64,000 nt of DNA from NCBI RefSeq assembly GCF_030345335.1, contig NZ_JAPVRC010000004.1, forward strand, positions 186,001 through 250,000, written 5' to 3'. This document shows positions 60,035 through 64,000 of the stretch, piece by piece. The notes beneath the pieces were generated by a model. That model did no database searches and was not told the DNA's origin. It saw only the letters and a list, made by a program, of their open reading frames with translations. The position numbers were made by a program, and so were the translations under genes. The DNA is from Halobacillus campisalis (GTDB lineage: Bacteria > Bacillota > Bacilli > Bacillales > Halobacillaceae). Position 1 is the first letter of the stretch. Each line of letters opens with the position of its first letter.

Positions 60035-60063
60035 TTGAATACCTTACAGGGGTATGGTAAAAT
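60035..60063 (+). promoter_or_regulatory. csoR-copA promoter with CsoR operator
   Basis: -35 TTGAAT (60035-60040), 17-bp spacer, -10 TAAAAT (60058-60063). The spacer holds ATACCTTACAGGGGTATGGT, a pseudo-palindrome with the GGGGTAT half of known CsoR operators; copper would release CsoR and open the promoter. Confidence 0.85.
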
Positions 60064-60094
60064 CATCTTATCAATATGAACAGGATGTGAGAGT

Positions 60095-60409
60095 ATGGAT
60101 GATACACTTCCGGAAAACAGTGGGAAAGAACCAGTAAAAAAAAGGTCTGATCATGAGAAAACTCAAATGATCAACCGTTTAAAAAGAATTGAAGGTCAGG
60201 TACGTGGAATTCAAAATATGGTAGAAAACGATCGGTATTGTGTGGATATTCTCGTCCAAATTTCAGCTATTGATTCTGCGCTGCAAAAAGTCGGTTACTC
60301 TTTAATGGAGAGACACGCAAAGCATTGCGTAAGTGACGCTGTAAAGTCAGGCAATGGTGATGAGGCTATGGACGAATTAATTAAAGTCATGAAACAATTT
60401 TCTAAGTAA
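60095..60409 (+). CDS. csoR: Copper-sensing repressor CsoR
   Basis: 104 aa, all-helical CsoR/RcnR family. The Cu(I) ligands Cys-His-Cys are in [13 protein letters not shown] and [14 protein letters not shown]-terminal [20 protein letters not shown] is the family core. Autoregulated through the operator just upstream. copA follows after 13 bp. Confidence 0.95.
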   Translation: MDDTLPENSGKEPVKKRSDHEKTQMINRLKRIEGQVRGIQNMVENDRYCVDILVQISAIDSALQKVGYSLMERHAKHCVSDAVKSGNGDEAMDELIKVMKQFSK

Positions 60410-60422
60410 AGGAGGGGTCAGC

Positions 60423-62801
60423 ATGCAGCGACATGTATCATTCCCTATATCTGGAATGACCTGCGCTTCCTGTTCTTCTCGAATCGAAAAAGTATTGAAC
60501 AAAAAAGAAGGCGTGAAGGCACAAGTTAATTTAGCTATAGAGAAAGCGGACATAACGTATGATGATGAGCTGCTTTCAGCTTCACACTTAGTAGAAGAAG
60601 TCCACCGGCTCGGGTATGAAGTACCAAATGAACGTAAAGAATTTGATGTATTTGGTATGACCTGTGCGGCTTGTTCGACAAGAGTTGAAAAAGTGCTTCA
60701 GAAAACGGAAGGTGTACAGTCGGCTAATGTTAATTTAGCGAACGAAACGGCAACTGTATCTTATAAGGAAGGCTTTTTGAACGAAGAGAAAATCATAGAG
60801 AAAGTTCGCCATTTAGGGTACGATGCTTCCGTGAGAAAAGGGGAGGAAGCAAAAGCTGTAAGGAAAGAGAAAGACCTTAAGAAGAAACAAATCCAATTGA
60901 TTGGGGCCACAATTCTTTCTTTACCTCTTTTACTGACGATGCTTGACCATTTATTTGGTCTTCCTGTACCTATGCTATTTATGAACCCCTGGTTCCAGTT
61001 TCTATTAGCGACTCCTGTTCAGTTTATTATAGGCTGGCAGTTTTATCGAGGAGCGTACCATAGCTTAAAAAATAAAAGTGCGAATATGGATGTGCTTATT
61101 GCTTTGGGCACAAGTGCAGCGTATTTCTACAGTTTGAGCGAAACGCTGAGATATACTTTTGGCCGTCATGACGAGGTTCACTTATACTTTGAAACGAGTG
61201 CGATTCTTATTACATTAGTTCTGTTAGGTAAGTATTTTGAAACGAGGGCAAAGGGGAGAACGACCGAGGCACTATCAGCCTTATTAAATCTTCAGGCTAA
61301 AGAGGCGACTGTAATCCGAGAAGGGAAGGAAACAACCATCCCTTTGGAAGAAGTGGCCCAAGAAGATATTCTCGTAGTAAAACCGGGAGAAAAAATACCA
61401 GTTGACGGTGTCGTTATATCCGGGCAGTCTTATGTAGATGAATCGATGATTACTGGGGAGTCTATGCCTGTAGGCAAAGAGACTGGTGATGAAATCATAG
61501 GTGCGACCATCAATAAACAGGGACACTTGAGAATGAAAGCCACTAAAGTCGGTAAAGACACCGCGCTGGCAGGCATCATTAAAATAGTCGAAGAAGCTCA
61601 AGGTTCCAAAGCTCCGATCCAGCGTATGGCTGATGTGATATCGGGGTACTTTGTTCCGATAGTTGTCGCCATCTCTGCACTTACTTTTATAGGCTGGTTT
61701 ACTGTAGCATCTCCTGGGGTCTTTACCACTGCGCTTGTGGCAGCCATCGCTGTTCTAGTCATCGCCTGTCCATGCGCCCTCGGCCTGGCGACCCCCACTT
61801 CTATCATGGTTGGAACAGGAAAAGGGGCTGAGCTTGGCATTCTATTTAAGAGTGGAGAGCACTTAGAAAAGGCGCAGAGTATCGACACCATAGTGTTTGA
61901 TAAAACAGGGACGATAACACAGGGAAGACCAGAGGTTACGGACTTCACTGCCGATTTCGACACATTGAGCTTGGCGGCAAGTGCAGAACACTTATCTGAA
62001 CATCCATTGGCTGAAGCAATTACAGCCTATGCAAAATCTCAATCAGTTCCTATATTGGAAGTAAGTGATTTTTCAGCAGTGGCTGGTCATGGAATTAATG
62101 CTTCTATACAAGGAAATTCTGTATTAATTGGTACAAGGAAGTTATTAAAGGAAGAAAATGTGGAATACAGTTCATATGACCCAAAAATGACTGAGCTTGA
62201 AAGTGAAGGTAAAACCGTCATGCTAATAGCAGTCAATGCTCGTGTCAAAGGGATTGTAGCAGTGATGGACACCATTAAGGATTCGGCAAAACAAGCTTTA
62301 AATGACCTCAAGTCTGAAGGCATAAAACTTGTTATGCTGACAGGAGATAATGAGAGGACAGCTCGCCACATTGCAAATGAAGCAGGGATCGATGAAGTGA
62401 CTGCTGAAGTACTTCCTGAAGAAAAAGCCGAAGAAATCAAGAAGCTTCAAGCAAAAGGTCACCGGGTAGCTATGGTAGGGGACGGTATAAATGATGCTCC
62501 AGCATTGGCCGTCAGTGACATCGGGATAGCGATCGGCACAGGGGCGGATGTAGCGATTGAAGCTGCTGACCTTACCATTTTGCGAGGAGACCTGACGCTT
62601 ATTCCGAAAGCCCTCTTGTTAAGTAAAAAAACAATGAAAAATATCCGCCAAAATCTTTTCTGGGCCCTCGCTTATAATACAGCTGGCATCCCGATAGCGG
62701 CATTAGGGTTATTAGCTCCATGGGTTGCAGGAGCCGCGATGGCATTCAGTTCAGTAAGCGTAGTATCAAATTCATTAAGGTTGAAAAGAATGAAATTATA
62801 A
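60423..62801 (+). CDS. copA: Copper-exporting P1B-type ATPase
   Basis: 792 aa. Two N-terminal heavy-metal domains with GMTCASCSS (about 12-20) and GMTCAACST (about 80-88). Eight membrane helices; Cu-site CPC in [15 protein letters not shown]-domain TGES ([12 protein letters not shown]); phosphorylation site [13 protein letters not shown] motif SEHPLAEAI; hinge [13 protein letters not shown]. It pumps Cu(I) out of the cytosol. SD AAAGGAGGG. Confidence 0.97.
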   Translation: MQRHVSFPISGMTCASCSSRIEKVLNKKEGVKAQVNLAIEKADITYDDELLSASHLVEEVHRLGYEVPNERKEFDVFGMTCAACSTRVEKVLQKTEGVQSANVNLANETATVSYKEGFLNEEKIIEKVRHLGYDASVRKGEEAKAVRKEKDLKKKQIQLIGATILSLPLLLTMLDHLFGLPVPMLFMNPWFQFLLATPVQFIIGWQFYRGAYHSLKNKSANMDVLIALGTSAAYFYSLSETLRYTFGRHDEVHLYFETSAILITLVLLGKYFETRAKGRTTEALSALLNLQAKEATVIREGKETTIPLEEVAQEDILVVKPGEKIPVDGVVISGQSYVDESMITGESMPVGKETGDEIIGATINKQGHLRMKATKVGKDTALAGIIKIVEEAQGSKAPIQRMADVISGYFVPIVVAISALTFIGWFTVASPGVFTTALVAAIAVLVIACPCALGLATPTSIMVGTGKGAELGILFKSGEHLEKAQSIDTIVFDKTGTITQGRPEVTDFTADFDTLSLAASAEHLSEHPLAEAITAYAKSQSVPILEVSDFSAVAGHGINASIQGNSVLIGTRKLLKEENVEYSSYDPKMTELESEGKTVMLIAVNARVKGIVAVMDTIKDSAKQALNDLKSEGIKLVMLTGDNERTARHIANEAGIDEVTAEVLPEEKAEEIKKLQAKGHRVAMVGDGINDAPALAVSDIGIAIGTGADVAIEAADLTILRGDLTLIPKALLLSKKTMKNIRQNLFWALAYNTAGIPIAALGLLAPWVAGAAMAFSSVSVVSNSLRLKRMKL

Positions 62802-62820
62802 TAGCGAAAGGATGAAAATT

Positions 62821-63027
62821 ATGCAACTGACATTAGAAGTAAATGGGATGACTTGCGAACATTGTGAAAAAGCTGTTAAAAACGCACTGAATACGCTTGA
62901 GGGAGTTCATGGTGTGAATGTAGATATTACAAGTGGTAAAGTAGATGTCACTTATGATGATGCTTATGTGACTAAAGCAATGATGAAAGAAGCAATTGAG
63001 GCTCAAGGGTATGAGCCGGTAGGATAA
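62821..63027 (+). CDS. copZ: Copper chaperone CopZ
   Basis: 68 aa, one HMA domain with GMTCEHCEKAV (Cu-binding CxxC). Delivers Cu(I) to CopA and exchanges with CsoR. The ATG at 62821 has a better distance from GAAAGG than the ATG at 62812. Last gene of the cop operon. Confidence 0.94.
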   Translation: MQLTLEVNGMTCEHCEKAVKNALNTLEGVHGVNVDITSGKVDVTYDDAYVTKAMMKEAIEAQGYEPVG

Positions 63028-63033
63028 GCATTG

Positions 63034-63066
63034 AAAAGCCTGGTCTTTTAAAGACCAGGCTTTTTT
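63034..63066 (+). terminator. Terminator after copZ
   Basis: AAAGCCTGGTCTTT TA AAAGACCAGGCTTT stem followed by TTTT. Confidence 0.93.
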
Positions 63067-63088
63067 GCAGCTTTATGAAAAAGTTGTT

Positions 63089-63427
63089 TTATTGAACAGC
63101 ATAAGGCAGTTGATTTTTGTACCCTGAGAATTGCTGGTAGGCATTCTGAACTTTCGGCTGCTCAGCTTGATCTACAGCATACCAGCCATTTTTGAACATA
63201 AGGTTGTACAGGTTTCTCTGGCAGTCCTGAGTTTCCTTGAATATAGTGGCTAAATCTTGATACAGTGTTTGGTTGCTAGCTTCATTTAATGCAACATTAT
63301 AAGAACCAGTCATGTATTTCTCAGTAGTCAGCATATCATTCAAAAAATCTCTTTCATTCATTTCCGGTGTTTTTGGGACACTTGTTTCTGGGTTTTGGAT
63401 CTTGTTGGTCGGTTGGTTTTGCGGCAT
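63089..63427 (-). CDS. CotF-like spore coat protein, 112 aa
   Basis: SD AAGGAGGATT. Pro/Asn/Gln-rich start, then a CotF-type helical domain: MNERDFLNDMLTTEKYMTGS, NVALNEASNQTLYQDLATIF, ETQDCQRNLYNLMFKNGWYA. The final 35 residues are Tyr/Gln-rich. Expected in the mother cell during sporulation. It pairs with the related gene 12 bp upstream. Confidence 0.85.
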   Translation of the reverse strand: MPQNQPTNKIQNPETSVPKTPEMNERDFLNDMLTTEKYMTGSYNVALNEASNQTLYQDLATIFKETQDCQRNLYNLMFKNGWYAVDQAEQPKVQNAYQQFSGYKNQLPYAVQ

Positions 63428-63439
63428 TTGTAATCCTCC

Positions 63440-63709
63440 TTAATTCATTCTCTGACTAGATGTGTTCAAATGTTCAAGTATCTTATCATAATGTCTTTGA
63501 TGCATTTGACCTGCGTCCTCCAACGCTTGCTGAAGTTCTGGAGTCTGGCACTGCTGGGCAAAGAAGTGAGCTTTTTTACAAGCATTCAAATTCCAAGACA
63601 GCATATCTGTAATATAAAGCTCGTCTTTTGTGCTGACGATATTAGGGACTTGCTCCATAGGCTTCGGCTGCTGGATGTTCGGGTTTTGCTGATTTTGTTC
63701 TTGCTGCAT
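63440..63709 (-). CDS. CotF-like spore coat protein, 89 aa
   Basis: SD GGAGGACG. Asn/Gln/Pro-rich head (QQEQNQQNPNIQQPKPMEQV) followed by a shorter CotF-like helical region: LYITDMLSWNLNACKKAHFF, QQALEDAGQMHQRHYDKILE. Likely co-expressed with the downstream CotF-like gene, sharing its D-ML-x5 and His/Tyr pattern; probably divergent duplicates. Confidence 0.8.
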   Translation of the reverse strand: MQQEQNQQNPNIQQPKPMEQVPNIVSTKDELYITDMLSWNLNACKKAHFFAQQCQTPELQQALEDAGQMHQRHYDKILEHLNTSSQRMN

Positions 63710-64000
63710 AAGTTACGTCCTCCTTCATTAAAATCAAACTTAGTATGACCAATTTGAAAGAAATTACTAATTTCATGGGCAATAAATAACTGAAATCATA
63801 CCCATTTTTATTAACAAATGATAAAATAAAAATGTGTTATCGATTACAGTTTGTAATTTTTATAATATTATTTAGAATCTGTTAAATCACCGGGTTGATT
63901 ATGCTCCCTGATTTGGCAGATTGCTTTCGGTGGTCACTGGGGGAAATATAGGTTTCATGAACGAATTCATACCTTTCGCAAGTCGAAAATAAGCAAGCAA
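63710..64000. other. Non-coding end of the window
   Basis: AT-rich upstream region of the coat operon; no gene, RNA or repeat copy could be supported before the window ends. Confidence 0.4.

Overview
This window looks like chromosome from a low-GC, endospore-forming, moderately halophilic member of the Bacillaceae (Halobacillus/Thalassobacillus-like; genus is inference). Support: a Bacillus-type cggR-gapA-pgk-tpiA-gpmI-eno glycolytic operon, the secG-esterase-rnr-smpB-ssrA order, small acid-soluble spore proteins (SspL- and SspP-like), CotF-like coat proteins, strong AAGGAGG ribosome sites, very acidic secreted proteins and a glycine-betaine-type binding lipoprotein. No rRNA, tRNA, CRISPR, transposase or phage gene was seen.

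Layout. 0.1-9.6 kb: glutaredoxin-like gene, CggR with a legible operator, the glycolytic operon, a DUF218 protein and a nitroreductase. 9.6-15.6 kb (minus strand): fruR-fruK-fruA-ptsH-ptsI, so the general PTS proteins follow the fructose genes; fruR seems to start at CTG. 15.7-21.2 kb: secG, carboxylesterase, RNase R, a frameshifted GNAT gene, smpB and tmRNA. 21.4-30 kb: an OatA-like acyltransferase, glpF-glpK behind a terminator leader (GlpP type) and a cre-like site, murB and ilvD. 30-37 kb: aldo/keto reductase, a 41-residue zinc-ribbon protein with glyoxylate-shunt genes aceB-aceA, and an HpaB-like monooxygenase. 37-43 kb: spore proteins, a Fur-box-controlled unknown gene, a YkoGH-like two-component system with two PepSY genes sharing a TCTCAT repeat promoter, and a Rio-like kinase. 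43-52 kb: TrmB regulator/MFS pair around a perfect 16-bp palindrome; LacI regulator with two operators, a debranching-type glycosidase and an ABC sugar importer lacking its ATPase. 52-55 kb: paired SMR exporters under a guanidine-I (ykkC) riboswitch, YfhD, and a betaine-type binding protein. 55-58.5 kb: a Vms1/aeRF1-like protein and a four-gene operon joining a heme-monooxygenase-like protein, a helical protein, a B12-binding protein with the CarH light-sensing motif and a STAS protein. 59-64 kb: two CrcB fluoride channel subunits, csoR-copA-copZ and two CotF-like proteins.

Two items stand out. First, a dispersed palindromic repeat family (about 0.45, 30.2, 30.8, 52.3, 54.9, 58.6 and 59.0 kb) with definable ends; its hairpin arms differ between copies but stay complementary within each copy. 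Second, the B12-binding/STAS operon, which has the parts for a light-responsive signalling module but no DNA-binding domain.
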